The notes: generated by a model not told the origin, from the sequence alone. A DNA stretch of 64,000 nucleotides from Brevibacterium iodinum ATCC 49514 (GCF_900169265.1 NZ_FXYX01000002.1:124001-188000); one strand, 5' to 3'. Counted from the first letter of the stretch, positions 39,543 through 49,586 are shown. Translations and numbers: made by a program.

Positions 39543-40104
39543 TCACTGGCCTGTGCGCAGGTCGAGGGAGTACAGCAGCGTGTCGTATCGCTTCTCCCCC
39601 ACCGCCACGAAGCCCGGGAGTCGTCCGTATCGGGTGAAGCCGAGGGATTCATAGAGGCCGATGGCGGCCGCATTGTCCCCACGCAGGGCGAGAGTGACCA
39701 CTTCCGTGCCCGTGATGACGTGCCGCCCGAATGGGCGCCTCCATCAGCTTCCTGCCCGCGCCCTGACTTTGAGCGTCCGGGGCGACGGCCACCTTTTCGA
39801 TGTCGACCTGGGGGCGGATCGGCGCGCGAGCGTACCGATTCCAGTACGCGAAGCCGGTGATCTCGGTTCCGGTGCGAGCGATTGCGGCAGCGGAATCCCC
39901 GGTGTCAGTGCCCGCAGCCAGGCAGCCGACGAGATCCGCGATCTCCTCGACAGTCGGAGCTGAGACCCAGCCGAGAGCGGCACCTGAATCGACGAGGCGG
40001 CCGCGCAGCGATGTCACCTGCAGGACATCGTGCTCGGCCACCCCCTCGGCTGGGAGAAGATCAACTCTGACTGCGGACGTCCTCGGTGCGGGTCTCGTCG
40101 ACAT
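39543..40104 (-). pseudogene. GNAT-family N-acetyltransferase, single-base frameshift
   Basis: Two reverse-strand frames together encode one GNAT protein. The first (ATG 40104 onwards) gives VDIEKVAVAPDAQSQGAGRK, the acetyl-CoA-binding motif A, and reaches EAPIRAARHHG. The second, offset by one base, continues GTEVVTLALRGDNAAAIGLY and ends at the stop 39543. Removing one base from the CCC run at 39709-39711 joins them into a 186-residue reading frame of normal length. Without it translation stops at 39649 and motif B is lost. It could be a real frameshift or a base-call error. The 5' end overlaps the symporter gene. Confidence 0.85.
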
Positions 40105-41434
40105 CTGCGTCCTCCTCGGTCGGAACGTAGCCGTTGATGCGCAGGGCATCGTAGCGTTCGACGTCCAGGATCTCATGCCGCTTGGCAACGATGGCCGGGA
40201 CGAGTGCCTGACCGGAGACGTTGAGCGCGGTACGGCCCATGTCCACGATCGGCTCGATGGCCAGCAGCAGTCCGACGCCCTCGAGGGGCAGACCCAGGGT
40301 CGACAGGGTCAGGGTGAGCATCACGGTCGCACCTGTCGTGCCGGCCGTTGCGGCCGAGCCGATGACAGCGACGAAGATGATGAGCAGGTACTGGATGAGG
40401 GAGAGATCGATGCCGAAGAACTGAGCGACGAACACGGCGGCGATGGCCGGATAGATCGCGGCACAGCCGTCCATCTTCGTCGTCGCACCGAAGGGCACGG
40501 CGAAGGCGGCGTAGGAGTGGGGCACCCCGAAGTTGTCGGTGGCGACCTTCTGCGTCACGGGCATGGTGCCGATCGACGACCGGGAGACGAATCCCATCTG
40601 AGTGGCCGGCCAGACTCCGGAGAAGTACTGGCGCACCGACAGCCCGTTGGCGCGAGCCAGGGCCGGATAGACGATGAAGAAGACGATCGCGAGACCGATG
40701 TAGACGGCGACGACGAACCACAGCAGCGAGCCCATCGTCGACCAGCCGTAGGAGTTCACTGCGTTGCCGATGAGGCCGAGGGTACCGATCGGGGCGATGC
40801 GCACGATCCACCAGACGACCTTCTGGACCACGGCCAGGGCCGCCTCGGTGAACTGGAGGAACGGCTCTGCGGCCTTGCCGACCTTGACCGCGGCGATGCC
40901 GATGGCACCGGAGACGATGATGAGCTGGAGGATGTTGAAGTTGACCTCGGAGGTCATGACTCCGGCGTCATCGGGTGCGGTGGCCACCTCGAGGCCGAGG
41001 AAGTTCACCGGGATCAGTCCGGTGAGGAAGCCCAGCCAGCTGCCCTGGGAGTCGGGTGCACCGGCGTTGAGCGAAGCGGCATCGGCGTGGGCGCCGGGCT
41101 GCATGACGATGCCGATGATGAGTCCGAGGACGACGGCGATGAGAGCGGTGAGGGCGAACCACAGCAGGGTCGACATCGCCAGCCTGGCGGCGTTGGTGAC
41201 CTTGCGCAGGTTGCCGATGCTCGCGATGATCGCGGTGATGACCAGTGGGACGACGGCAGCCTTGAGCAGTGTGACATACGACGAGCCGATGGTGTCCAGG
41301 GTCTGGCCGAGCCAGTTGTCAGTGGTGTCGCTGACCGGTCCCCATGAGCGGGCGATGAGCCCGAGGATGACACCGGCGATGAGTGCGATAGTCACCTGCA
41401 CTCCGAATGACTTGCTCCACGCGGGCAGTCTCAT
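40061..41434 (-). CDS. Dicarboxylate/amino acid:cation symporter (DAACS family)
   Basis: Sodium- or proton-coupled uptake of glutamate/aspartate or C4-dicarboxylates. The 457-residue protein has eight membrane helices and two re-entrant hairpins. The serine-rich hairpin 1 is seen as FVSRSSIGTMPVTQ, the unwound helix 7 as GATTKMDGCAAIYPA (compare NMDGT) and hairpin 2 as GTTGATVML. The DxxRT-like motif in IVDMGRTALNVSGQA (helix 8) binds the carboxylate substrate. An AGGAGAGG site precedes the ATG. Exact substrate is not resolvable by eye. Confidence 0.92.
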   Translation of the reverse strand: MRLPAWSKSFGVQVTIALIAGVILGLIARSWGPVSDTTDNWLGQTLDTIGSSYVTLLKAAVVPLVITAIIASIGNLRKVTNAARLAMSTLLWFALTALIAVVLGLIIGIVMQPGAHADAASLNAGAPDSQGSWLGFLTGLIPVNFLGLEVATAPDDAGVMTSEVNFNILQLIIVSGAIGIAAVKVGKAAEPFLQFTEAALAVVQKVVWWIVRIAPIGTLGLIGNAVNSYGWSTMGSLLWFVVAVYIGLAIVFFIVYPALARANGLSVRQYFSGVWPATQMGFVSRSSIGTMPVTQKVATDNFGVPHSYAAFAVPFGATTKMDGCAAIYPAIAAVFVAQFFGIDLSLIQYLLIIFVAVIGSAATAGTTGATVMLTLTLSTLGLPLEGVGLLLAIEPIVDMGRTALNVSGQALVPAIVAKRHEILDVERYDALRINGYVPTEEDADVDETRTEDVRSQS

Positions 41435-41588
41435 TGAATTCCTCTCCTAGCAGGTCCTCCCCTCTGAGATTCGCAGGGAGGATTGGGCAACAGAGAGCAC
41501 AACTGTTGAGCAATTTCCAAAATTCCCTGGACCCCAGTGATCTGTCTCGCAGTTTGGAATCGGTCCACGCTCGGTCCCGGACACAGAG

Positions 41589-41635
41589 ACGCCGACGGCG
41601 CCCGCCCCGGGGTCATGGGGCAGCGCCGCCGGCGT
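41589..41635 (-). terminator. pyk terminator
   Basis: A 13-bp stem with one mismatch (41589-41601 and 41623-41635) around a 21-nt GC-rich loop, 17 bp past the pyk stop. Confidence 0.75.
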
Positions 41636-41651
41636 TTGAGCCTGGTGGCGG

Positions 41652-43199
41652 TCAGTGGCGGGGCGAGTGGCCTTCGCGCACGATCGGCACTTCACGGGTG
41701 ATCGGCGCTTCGGCCACGACTCCGTATCCGGCCAGCGGATCCTCTTCCGAGTCCGAGGCGTCCTGATAGGCGGCCGTCACACCCTTGGCGGCATCACCGA
41801 TGGTGTGGATGCGCAGGGCGTTCGTCGAACCGGGGATCCCGGGAGGCGAACCGGCCACGAGGATGCTCTGATCGCCTTCGCGGGCAGTGCCGTCCGCGAG
41901 CAGAACGGCGTCGACCTGGCGCGCCATCTGGTCGGTGTGGCGCACGGTCTTCACAAGGTACGGGCGCACTCCCCAGGTCAGCGCCAGCTGGTGGCGGACC
42001 TGCGGGTCGGGCGTGAAGCCGAGGATGGGCCAAGCAGGGCGCAGCCGCGACATGCGCCGCACGGAGTCGCCGGTCTGTGAGAAGGTGCACAGGAGGTCGA
42101 TATCGAGCTGCTCAGCAATCTGCACGGCAGCGGCGGTGACGGCTCCGCCCTTCGTGTGCGGGACGGTGCCCAGTGCCGGGATCCGCTCGAGACCGTGTTC
42201 TTCGGTGGAGCCGATGATCCGGCTCATCGTCCGGATCGCCTCGACCCAGTGCGCACCGACCGAGGTCTCACCGGAGAGCATGAGCGCATCGGCGCCGTCG
42301 AGGACGGCGTTCGCGCAGTCGCTGGCCTCGGCGCGGGTGGGCCGCGGCGCATCGATCATCGTCTCGAGCATCTGCGTGGCCACGATGACGGGCTTGGCCT
42401 GCTGGCGGGCGATCTCAACGGCCCGCTTCTGCACGATCGGCACCTGTTCGAGCGGCAGTTCGACGCCGAGGTCGCCGCGGGCGACCATGATTCCGTCGAA
42501 GGCATCGATGACCTCATCGAGCTGGTCGACGGCCTGCGGCTTCTCGAGCTTGGCGATGACCGGAGCCGTGATGCCGACTTCGTCCATGACCGCGCGCACA
42601 TCGTTCATGTCCTCAGGGCTGCGGACGAAGGACAGGGCCACCCAGTCGAAGCCGAGCTGAAGTCCCCATTTGAGATCGTCGACGTCTTTCTCCGACAGAG
42701 CGGGGACGGAGACCGGGACGCCGGGGAGGTTGATGCCCTTGTGGTTGGAGATGGTTCCGCCGATCTCGACCTCGGTGACCACGTCGGTGTCGGTCACCTC
42801 GGTGGCGCGCAGGCGCAGGCGCCCGTCGTCGATGAGCAGCGGATCGCCCACGGAGACGTCTTCTGCAAGGGTCGGCAGGGTCGTGGATACGAGTTCTGCG
42901 CTGCCGGGGACCTCACGGCTGGTGATGGTGAAGGTGGCCCCTTCGACGAGCTCTTCCTTCCCGTTGGCGAAGGTGCCCACGCGGATCTTCGGACCCTGCA
43001 GGTCCAGCAGGACGGCGACGGGGCGTCCGGTGTCGAGTGCGGCCTGGCGGACCCAGGCGAACTTCTCTTCGTGCTCTTCTCGTTTTCCATGGCTCAGATT
43101 GAATCGGGCGACATCGACGCCCTCATCGACTAGCTCGCGGATCTCTTCATAGGAGTTCTGGTTCGGACCTAAAGTTGCGACTATCTTTGCACGCCTCAT
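41652..43199 (-). CDS. pyk: Pyruvate kinase
   Basis: Converts phosphoenolpyruvate and ADP to pyruvate and ATP. The 515-residue protein opens MRRAKIVATLGP. Active-site blocks are ARFNLSHGKREEH (N-terminal barrel), APVIAKLEKPQAV (catalytic Lys) and GIMVARGDLGVELP. MLETMIDAPRPTRAE is the catalytic-site loop, and the C-terminal allosteric domain is complete. It is longer than usual by a charged C-terminal tail of about 35 residues (DASDSEEDPLAGYGVV onward). TAGGGT lies 7 nt before the ATG; a GGTGGAG inside this stretch could also act as a ribosome-binding site. Confidence 0.96.
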   Translation of the reverse strand: MRRAKIVATLGPNQNSYEEIRELVDEGVDVARFNLSHGKREEHEEKFAWVRQAALDTGRPVAVLLDLQGPKIRVGTFANGKEELVEGATFTITSREVPGSAELVSTTLPTLAEDVSVGDPLLIDDGRLRLRATEVTDTDVVTEVEIGGTISNHKGINLPGVPVSVPALSEKDVDDLKWGLQLGFDWVALSFVRSPEDMNDVRAVMDEVGITAPVIAKLEKPQAVDQLDEVIDAFDGIMVARGDLGVELPLEQVPIVQKRAVEIARQQAKPVIVATQMLETMIDAPRPTRAEASDCANAVLDGADALMLSGETSVGAHWVEAIRTMSRIIGSTEEHGLERIPALGTVPHTKGGAVTAAAVQIAEQLDIDLLCTFSQTGDSVRRMSRLRPAWPILGFTPDPQVRHQLALTWGVRPYLVKTVRHTDQMARQVDAVLLADGTAREGDQSILVAGSPPGIPGSTNALRIHTIGDAAKGVTAAYQDASDSEEDPLAGYGVVAEAPITREVPIVREGHSPRH

Positions 43200-43206
43200 A
43201 CGCTCC

Positions 43207-43212
43207 ACCCTA
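43207..43212 (-). promoter_or_regulatory. -10 box of pyk
   Basis: TAGGGT on the reverse strand ends 7 nt before the pyk ATG, the spacing of a leaderless transcript. Confidence 0.4.
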
Positions 43213-43267
43213 CCTAAAGTCTCTGCGGGCGGTTTCCACCGCGCTACGCTGGTCACGGGCGGTGATA

Positions 43268-43291
43268 GTGCGGCACTTCGCTGTGCCGCAC
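43268..43291 (-). terminator. gltD terminator
   Basis: A perfect 9-bp stem GTGCGGCAC/GTGCCGCAC with a 6-nt loop, 35 bp past the gltD stop and ahead of the pyk promoter. There is no T-run. Confidence 0.7.
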
Positions 43292-43325
43292 CACCACCCT
43301 TTCTCAATTTCTGACATGCATTATC

Positions 43326-44783
43326 TTAGCATTTGAACCCTTCGTCGGTGGGCCGCACGGGTGCCGGAAGCCGCGTCGACCCGGTCAGGAACCGGTCGAC
43401 TTCCGCGGCCGCGGCACGGCCTTCCGCAATGGCCCAGACGATGAGCGACTGTCCGCGTCCGGCATCGCCGGCGACGAAGACTCCCGGCTGCGCCGCATAG
43501 TCTTCGGCCCGTTCGAATGCCCCACCTGCACCGGCGTCGAGATCGATCTGCGCGGTCTCCGGTCCGCTGAATCCCAGTGCCAGCAGCACGAGATCGGCCG
43601 GGATGACGTGCTCGGTGCCCGGTGTCGGGATGCGGCGGCCGTCGGCGAACTGCGTCTGTGCTACCTCGATTCCGCTCACCTTGCCCGAATCGTCTCCGAC
43701 GAACCGCGTCGTCGAAGCCAGATACCGCCTGGTTCCGCCCTCCTCGTGTGAGGATTGGACCTCGAAGATCCGCGGCACCGTCGGCCACGGCGAGTCGGCA
43801 CCGCGGTCGACCGGCGGCTGGGCGCCGATGGCCAGTGTCGTCACCGAGGCGGCTCCCTGGCGCAGAGCCGTGCCCAGGCGGTCCGCTCCGGTGTCGCCGC
43901 CGCCGATGATGACGACGTGCTTGCCGGCCGCATCGATGAACGGTGCCGAGTCTGTCGCCGAGGCCGCGTCGGACGCCTGTGCCCGGTTGGACGGCACGAG
44001 GTAGTCCATCGCGAATTCGATTCCGTCCAGTCCGCGCCCCGACAGCTCCATATCGCGCGGCACGGTGGCTCCGGTCGCCACGAGCACAGCGTCGAAGCGA
44101 GTCTGCAGTGCGGCGAAGTCGATGTCGCGGCCGATCTCGACTCCGGTTTCGAACCGAGTGCCTTCGGCACGCATCTGGGTCAGGCGGCGGTCGATATGGT
44201 GCTTCTCGAGTTTGAAGTCCGGGATGCCGTAGCGAAGCAGTCCGCCGAGGTGGTCCTCGCGTTCGAAGACGACGACCGTGTGCCCGGCTCGGGTCAGCTG
44301 CTGAGCGGCGGCGAGTCCGGCCGGTCCGGAGCCGATGACGGCGACGGTGTGCCCGGTGATCCTGTCGGGGACGTCGGGGGTGATGAGTCCGGCGGCGAAT
44401 CCGTCGTCGACGATGGAGACTTCGACCTGTTTGATCGTCACGGCGGGTTGGTTGATGCCGAGCACGCAGGCGTTCTCACACGGTGCCGGGCAGGCCCGGC
44501 CGGTGAACTCGGGGAAGTTATTCGTCGCGTGGAGCAGTTCCACAGCGCGGGAGAGCTCCCCGCGATACATGGCGTCGTTGAACTCCGGAATGAGGTTGCC
44601 CAGCGGACATCCTTGGTGGCAGAAGGGCACTCCGCAGTCCATGCAGCGAGAAGCCTGTCGGCGCAGCTGTGCCGGATCACCCTTTTCGTAGACCTCGGAG
44701 TAGTCCATGAGCCGGATCGGCACGGGCCTGCGCGCAGGGAGTTCGCGTTCGGTGGTGGTGAGGAATCCTCGCGGATCAGCCAT
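43326..44783 (-). CDS. gltD: Glutamate synthase small (beta) subunit
   Basis: FAD-containing subunit that takes electrons from NADPH and passes them through [4Fe-4S] clusters to GltB. The 485-residue protein has N-terminal cysteine clusters CMDCGVPFCHQGCPLGN and CPAPCENACVLG. The FAD-binding VIGSGPAGLAAAQQL is near residue 150 and the NADPH-binding VIIGGGDTGADRLGTALRQG near residue 295. The ATG at 44783 lies inside the gltB 3' end (8-bp overlap), so the two are coupled. Confidence 0.96.
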   Translation of the reverse strand: MADPRGFLTTTERELPARRPVPIRLMDYSEVYEKGDPAQLRRQASRCMDCGVPFCHQGCPLGNLIPEFNDAMYRGELSRAVELLHATNNFPEFTGRACPAPCENACVLGINQPAVTIKQVEVSIVDDGFAAGLITPDVPDRITGHTVAVIGSGPAGLAAAQQLTRAGHTVVVFEREDHLGGLLRYGIPDFKLEKHHIDRRLTQMRAEGTRFETGVEIGRDIDFAALQTRFDAVLVATGATVPRDMELSGRGLDGIEFAMDYLVPSNRAQASDAASATDSAPFIDAAGKHVVIIGGGDTGADRLGTALRQGAASVTTLAIGAQPPVDRGADSPWPTVPRIFEVQSSHEEGGTRRYLASTTRFVGDDSGKVSGIEVAQTQFADGRRIPTPGTEHVIPADLVLLALGFSGPETAQIDLDAGAGGAFERAEDYAAQPGVFVAGDAGRGQSLIVWAIAEGRAAAAEVDRFLTGSTRLPAPVRPTDEGFKC

Positions 44784-47700
44784 GTGCGGCCTCCAGAATG
44801 GTCTGCCAGGTGTTCTCGGAATCGGCAGTTTCGCCGCGGTTCTCGAGCTCTTCCTGGATGTCTTTGATTCGCGCATAGGCGACGGGAATGATCTTGGTGA
44901 AACGGGACAGGATGTCCTGCCCGCGGTCGAGTCCGGCCAGCAGTTCGCCGGCCAGCGGAGAACCGGTCGCCGCGACATGGTCGCTGAGCAGTCTCTGCAG
45001 GATCGGCACATCGGAGTCGCCGATGCCGCCGAATCTGAAGACGCCAGCGGCTCGTTCCTTCGGGTTGAGTCGACTGGGGTTGAAGTCGAGGACGAAGGCC
45101 GTGCCTCCGGACATCCCGGCCGCGAAGTTGCGTCCGGTGGGTCCGAGGATGACCGCCACTCCCCCGGTCATGTATTCGAGTCCGTGGTCTCCGATGCCTT
45201 CGACGACGGCTTCGACGCCCGAGTTGCGTACGAGGAATCTCTCGCCGACCGTTCCGGACAGGAATATCGACCCGGACGTCGCGCCGTAGCCGATGACGTT
45301 GCCGGCGATGACATTGTGTTCCGGTCGGGTGGAGTTCTCCGGGCGCGGCGCGACGCTGATCGTGCCGCCCGACAGTCCCTTCCCGACGTAGTCATTGGCG
45401 TCGCCGCGCAGATCGATGCTCACACCGCGCGGCATGAAGGCGCCCAGGGACTGGCCGGCCGTGCCGTTCAGGGATACGCGCACGGTTCCCGAGGGCAGCC
45501 CGTCCGCGCCGTGGGCCTGAGTCACTCGGTGGCCCAACAGGGTGCCGACCGACCGGTCCGTATTCTCCACCTCGGCATTCAGGTGCACCGGGGAGCCGGC
45601 AGCGACAGCCGCTCCTGCCTGCTCCAGCAGTCGAACGTCGAGTTCGCCCGCGAAGTCACGTGGTGTGCGCGTCTGGCTCACCCTCGCCGAGGCGGGAGCG
45701 CCGTCGAGATCGGTCGGAACCGTCAGGATCGGGGTCAGGTCGAGATCCAGTCCCGAGGCGGCCGCCCGATCTGCGTCGATGCGCAGACGTTCGACGGCGC
45801 CGATCGCCTCGTCAAGGCTGCGCAGTCCCAGCTGTGCGAGGTAGCCGCGGACCTCCTCCGCGATGAAGGTGAAGAAGTTCACGACGTGGTCGGCCTGACC
45901 GTGGAACCGTTCGCGCAGCTTCGGGTTCTGCGTGGCCACGCCGACCGGGCAGGTGTCCTGGTGGCAGACCCGCATCATGATGCATCCGGAGACGACGAGG
46001 GCAGTGGTGGCGAAGCCGAATTCCTCTGCCCCGAGCAGGGCGGCGATGATGACGTCGCGACCGGTCTTCAGCTGCCCGTCGACCTGAACGCTGATCCGTT
46101 CGCGCAGACCGTTGAGCACAAGAGTCTGCTGGGCTTCTGCCAGTCCGAGCTCCCACGGAGTTCCGGCGTGTTTGAGCGAGTTGAGAGGGCTGGCGCCCGT
46201 GCCCCCGTCATGGCCGGAGATGAGCACGACATCGGCTCCGGCCTTCGCCACTCCGGCGGCCACAGTCCCGACTCCGATTCCGGAGACGAGTTTGACGTGG
46301 ACGCGGGCGGCCGCATTGGCCCGGCCGAGGTCGTGGATGAGCTGAGCGAGGTCTTCGATGGAATAGATGTCGTGATGCGGCGGCGGCGAGATGAGACCGA
46401 CTCCGGGCGTGGCGTGGCGGGTCTTCGCGATCCACGGGTACACCTTCTCCCCCGGCAGCTGACCGCCTTCGCCGGGTTTGGCACCTTGGGCCATCTTGAT
46501 CTGCAGGTCGTCGGCGGCGGTGAGGTAGTGGCTGGTGACGCCGAACCGACCGGAGACGATTTGCTTGATCGCCGACCGACGTTCCGGGTCGAGCAGGCGC
46601 TCGGTGTCCTCGCCGCCCTCGCCCGTATTCGACTTTCCGCCGATCCGGTTCATCGCGATCGCCAGCGTCTCGTGTGCTTCGGCCGACAGCGAGCCGTAGC
46701 TCATGGCCCCGGTGGAGAAGCGACGCATGATGGCTTCGGCGGGTTCGACTTCGGAGATGTCGATCGGTCCCGATTCAGTCGGGACCAGGTCGAAGAGCCC
46801 GCGCAGAGTCATCAGCTCGGCGGACTGTTCGTCGACGGCACGCGTGTACTGGCGGAAGATGTCGAAGCGACCGGTGGCCGTCGAATGCTGCAGTTTGAAG
46901 ATGGTCTCCGGGTTGAACAGGTGCCCCGGGCCTTCCCTCCGCCACTGGAATTCTCCGCCGACGAGCAGGTTCCGGTGCGCCGGACGCGGATGGTCCTCAC
47001 GATAGGCATCGGCGTGCCGCGCCGTCGTCTCGGCCGCGATGTCGTCCAGCGTCTTGCCGCCGAGCTGATGCGGGGTCGAGGTGAAGTGCTCATCGATGAC
47101 CGAATCGGCCAGTCCGAGAGCCTCGAAGGTCTGCGCCCCGTGGTAGGACTGGACGGTCGAGATGCCCATCTTCGACATGATCTTCAGCAGGCCCTTATTC
47201 AGCGCCGTGAGCACATTGGCCACGGCCGCTTCGGCGCTGATGCCTCGGATCCGTTCGGACGTGACAAGATCCTCGGCCGATTCCATCAGCAGATACGGGT
47301 TGACCGCCGAGGCGCCGAAGGACACAAGCGTGGCCGCATGGTGGACCTCGCGAACATCTCCGGCTTCGACGATGATGCTCACCTGCGTGCGGCTGCGCTC
47401 GCGGACGAGGTGGTGGTGCAGGGCGGAGGTGAGAAGCAGCGACGGGATCGGCGCGTATTCCGAGTTCGACTCCCGGTCCGTGAGGATGAGGAACACTGCG
47501 CCCTCGGCGACCGCGGCGCTCGCCTCCGCACACAGGTCGGCGAGGCGAGAAGCCATCGCGTCCTCACCGGCGCCGACCGGGTACAGACCCGACAGCGTCA
47601 CCGAGGGACGGGTGATTCCCTCGCCGAGGTGGCTGCCTGACAGGTGCGCGATCGCCGTGAGCTCGTCGTTGTCGATCACCGGCCGCTCGAGCAGGATATG

Positions 47701-49470
47701 TGCGGAGTCCGGCCCGGTGGAGCACAGCAGGTTGCCTTCGCGGCCGATTCCGGCCGACATGCTCGTGACGATGTCCTCGCGGATGGAGTCCAGCGGCGGG
47801 TTCGTCACTTGGGCGAAGTTCTGGTGGAAGTGGTCGAAGAGCAGCCGAGGGCGGGTACTCAGCGCCGCGATCGCGGTGTCGCTGCCCATCGCGCCCAGCG
47901 GCTCGGCCCCGGTTTCGGCCATCGGGGCGATGAGCACACGCAGCTCTTCCTCCGTGTATCCGAAGGTCCGCTGTCGTCTCCGAACCGAGGCGCCGGGGTG
48001 GCTGACGTGGACGCGGGTGGGCAGTTCGGCCAGTCGGGTGGCCGAGGCGTCGACCCAATCCCGGTAGGGATGTTCGGTGGCGAGGCTGTTCTTGATCTCC
48101 GTGTCGGAGATGATGCGTCCGGCCTCCACATCGACGAGGAACATCCTGCCGGGGGTCAGGCGTCCGCGGGCGGTGACTTCGGCTTCGGGCAGGTCGACGA
48201 CTCCGGCCTCGCTGGCGAGCACGACGGTGTCCTCGGTCATGATGTACCGGGCCGGGCGCAGGCCGTTGCGGTCAAGCACGGCTCCGGCGAGTCGGCCGTC
48301 GGTGAAGGCGACGCAGGCCGGCCCGTCCCAGGGCTCCATGAGCAGCGAGTGGTATTCGTAGAAGGCCCGCCGCTCCTCGGACATGGCCGGGTTGTTCTCC
48401 CAGGCTTCGGGAATCATCATCAGCATGGCCTGCGGCAGCGACCGGCCGGAGGCGACCATGAGTTCGAGTACCGAGTTGAAAGAGGCGGAGTCCGAGGCTC
48501 CGGCGGGAATGATCGGGAAGATCCGCTCGAGTCCCTTGGACGTCCCTGCGACCGGAGATTCGAGGAGGTCGCTGGCCAGGGCGGATTCGCGTGCCTGCAT
48601 CCAGTTCCGGTTGCCGCGCACCGTGTTGATCTCGCCGTTGTGGGCGATCGTGCCGAACGGCTGTGCCAGCTGCCAGGAGGGAAAGGTGTTTGTGGAGAAC
48701 CGGGAGTGGACGAGAGCGATCGCCGAGGTGAGGCGTTCGTCGCCGAGTTCGGTGAAGAAGCGGTCGAGCTGGGCCGTGGAGAGCATTCCTTTGAACGTCA
48801 GCGTCGTCGGCGTCAGCGACGGGAAGTAGAGGCCGGCGTTGTCGAGTCGCTTCCGCACGATGAACGCCCGGCGAGCGAGATCGTTCTCATCACGGGCGGG
48901 ATGGTTCTCATCACAGCCGAAGAACACGTAGCGCATGGACGGCATGGTCTCGGCGGCGATCCGACCGAGCACTCCGGGGTCGACGGCCGCGGATTCCACG
49001 TGGAGGACCTGCAGTCCCTCTTCCGCGGCGATCCTGGACACGAGTGCGTCCTGATCGACGCCTGCGGCGTCAACGCTGAAATCGGGCTGCGTCTCCGGGG
49101 TGAGCGGGGCGGTGACGGCGTTGAGATCGGCTGCGTAGTCCTGAGCGAAGAAGCCGATGCCCATGGCATAGCTGCCCGGCGCCGGAAGTGAGATTCCGGA
49201 TTCACCGAGAACGGCGGCGAAGTAGTCGTGCGGGATCTGGATGGTCAGTCCGGCACCGTCTCCGGTCCCGTCGTCGGAACCGATTCCGCCGCGGTGTTCG
49301 AGCCTGCGCAGAGCGTCGAGGGCCTGGGTGATGACCGTGTGGTCGGCTCCACCCCTGTAACGGGCGATGAGGGCCAGACCGCAGTTGTCGTGTTCGAGCG
49401 CCGGATCGTAGAGCCCGATGCGGCCAGGTGGGGCCGTGGTCTTGGGGGTCGACTGAGCGCTGTGGTTCAT
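44776..49470 (-). CDS. gltB: Glutamate synthase large (alpha) subunit
   Basis: Makes two glutamates from glutamine and 2-oxoglutarate. The 1564-residue protein starts with a short propeptide before the nucleophilic Cys30 of the class II glutaminase domain (HDNCGLALIARY). A central domain and the FMN-binding synthase barrel follow (GEGGEDTERLLDP, AQGAKPGEGGQLPG). The [3Fe-4S] cysteines are in CIMMRVCHQDTCPVG, and the C-terminal GXGXG beta-helix domain is complete. An AGAAGG site precedes the ATG. A 12-bp palindrome lies 90 bp upstream. Confidence 0.97.
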   Translation of the reverse strand: MNHSAQSTPKTTAPPGRIGLYDPALEHDNCGLALIARYRGGADHTVITQALDALRRLEHRGGIGSDDGTGDGAGLTIQIPHDYFAAVLGESGISLPAPGSYAMGIGFFAQDYAADLNAVTAPLTPETQPDFSVDAAGVDQDALVSRIAAEEGLQVLHVESAAVDPGVLGRIAAETMPSMRYVFFGCDENHPARDENDLARRAFIVRKRLDNAGLYFPSLTPTTLTFKGMLSTAQLDRFFTELGDERLTSAIALVHSRFSTNTFPSWQLAQPFGTIAHNGEINTVRGNRNWMQARESALASDLLESPVAGTSKGLERIFPIIPAGASDSASFNSVLELMVASGRSLPQAMLMMIPEAWENNPAMSEERRAFYEYHSLLMEPWDGPACVAFTDGRLAGAVLDRNGLRPARYIMTEDTVVLASEAGVVDLPEAEVTARGRLTPGRMFLVDVEAGRIISDTEIKNSLATEHPYRDWVDASATRLAELPTRVHVSHPGASVRRRQRTFGYTEEELRVLIAPMAETGAEPLGAMGSDTAIAALSTRPRLLFDHFHQNFAQVTNPPLDSIREDIVTSMSAGIGREGNLLCSTGPDSAHILLERPVIDNDELTAIAHLSGSHLGEGITRPSVTLSGLYPVGAGEDAMASRLADLCAEASAAVAEGAVFLILTDRESNSEYAPIPSLLLTSALHHHLVRERSRTQVSIIVEAGDVREVHHAATLVSFGASAVNPYLLMESAEDLVTSERIRGISAEAAVANVLTALNKGLLKIMSKMGISTVQSYHGAQTFEALGLADSVIDEHFTSTPHQLGGKTLDDIAAETTARHADAYREDHPRPAHRNLLVGGEFQWRREGPGHLFNPETIFKLQHSTATGRFDIFRQYTRAVDEQSAELMTLRGLFDLVPTESGPIDISEVEPAEAIMRRFSTGAMSYGSLSAEAHETLAIAMNRIGGKSNTGEGGEDTERLLDPERRSAIKQIVSGRFGVTSHYLTAADDLQIKMAQGAKPGEGGQLPGEKVYPWIAKTRHATPGVGLISPPPHHDIYSIEDLAQLIHDLGRANAAARVHVKLVSGIGVGTVAAGVAKAGADVVLISGHDGGTGASPLNSLKHAGTPWELGLAEAQQTLVLNGLRERISVQVDGQLKTGRDVIIAALLGAEEFGFATTALVVSGCIMMRVCHQDTCPVGVATQNPKLRERFHGQADHVVNFFTFIAEEVRGYLAQLGLRSLDEAIGAVERLRIDADRAAASGLDLDLTPILTVPTDLDGAPASARVSQTRTPRDFAGELDVRLLEQAGAAVAAGSPVHLNAEVENTDRSVGTLLGHRVTQAHGADGLPSGTVRVSLNGTAGQSLGAFMPRGVSIDLRGDANDYVGKGLSGGTISVAPRPENSTRPEHNVIAGNVIGYGATSGSIFLSGTVGERFLVRNSGVEAVVEGIGDHGLEYMTGGVAVILGPTGRNFAAGMSGGTAFVLDFNPSRLNPKERAAGVFRFGGIGDSDVPILQRLLSDHVAATGSPLAGELLAGLDRGQDILSRFTKIIPVAYARIKDIQEELENRGETADSENTWQTILEAAHG

Positions 49471-49558
49471 ATGCTGCCTTCTCGGTGTTGAGTGCTTTCC
49501 GAAAAGACGGCGCTGTCCCTTGCGGTGTGGACAAGTCCGAAAAACAGCGTTTCCGAAC

Positions 49559-49586
49559 CCGGCTGTGAGATCACTCTCACAGCCGG
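49559..49586. promoter_or_regulatory. Perfect 12-bp inverted repeat upstream of gltB (terminator or operator)
   Basis: Arms CCGGCTGTGAGA (49559-49570) and TCTCACAGCCGG (49575-49586) flank a 4-nt loop, 69 bp past the lgt-like stop and about 90 bp before gltB. A terminator for the trp block is likely, but there is no T-run and its position would also suit a regulator of gltBD. Confidence 0.7.

Noticed and set aside
44707..47640. 977-codon forward open frame
   Set aside because: Antisense of gltB/gltD, with no recognisable domain. The reverse strand carries a complete glutamate synthase.
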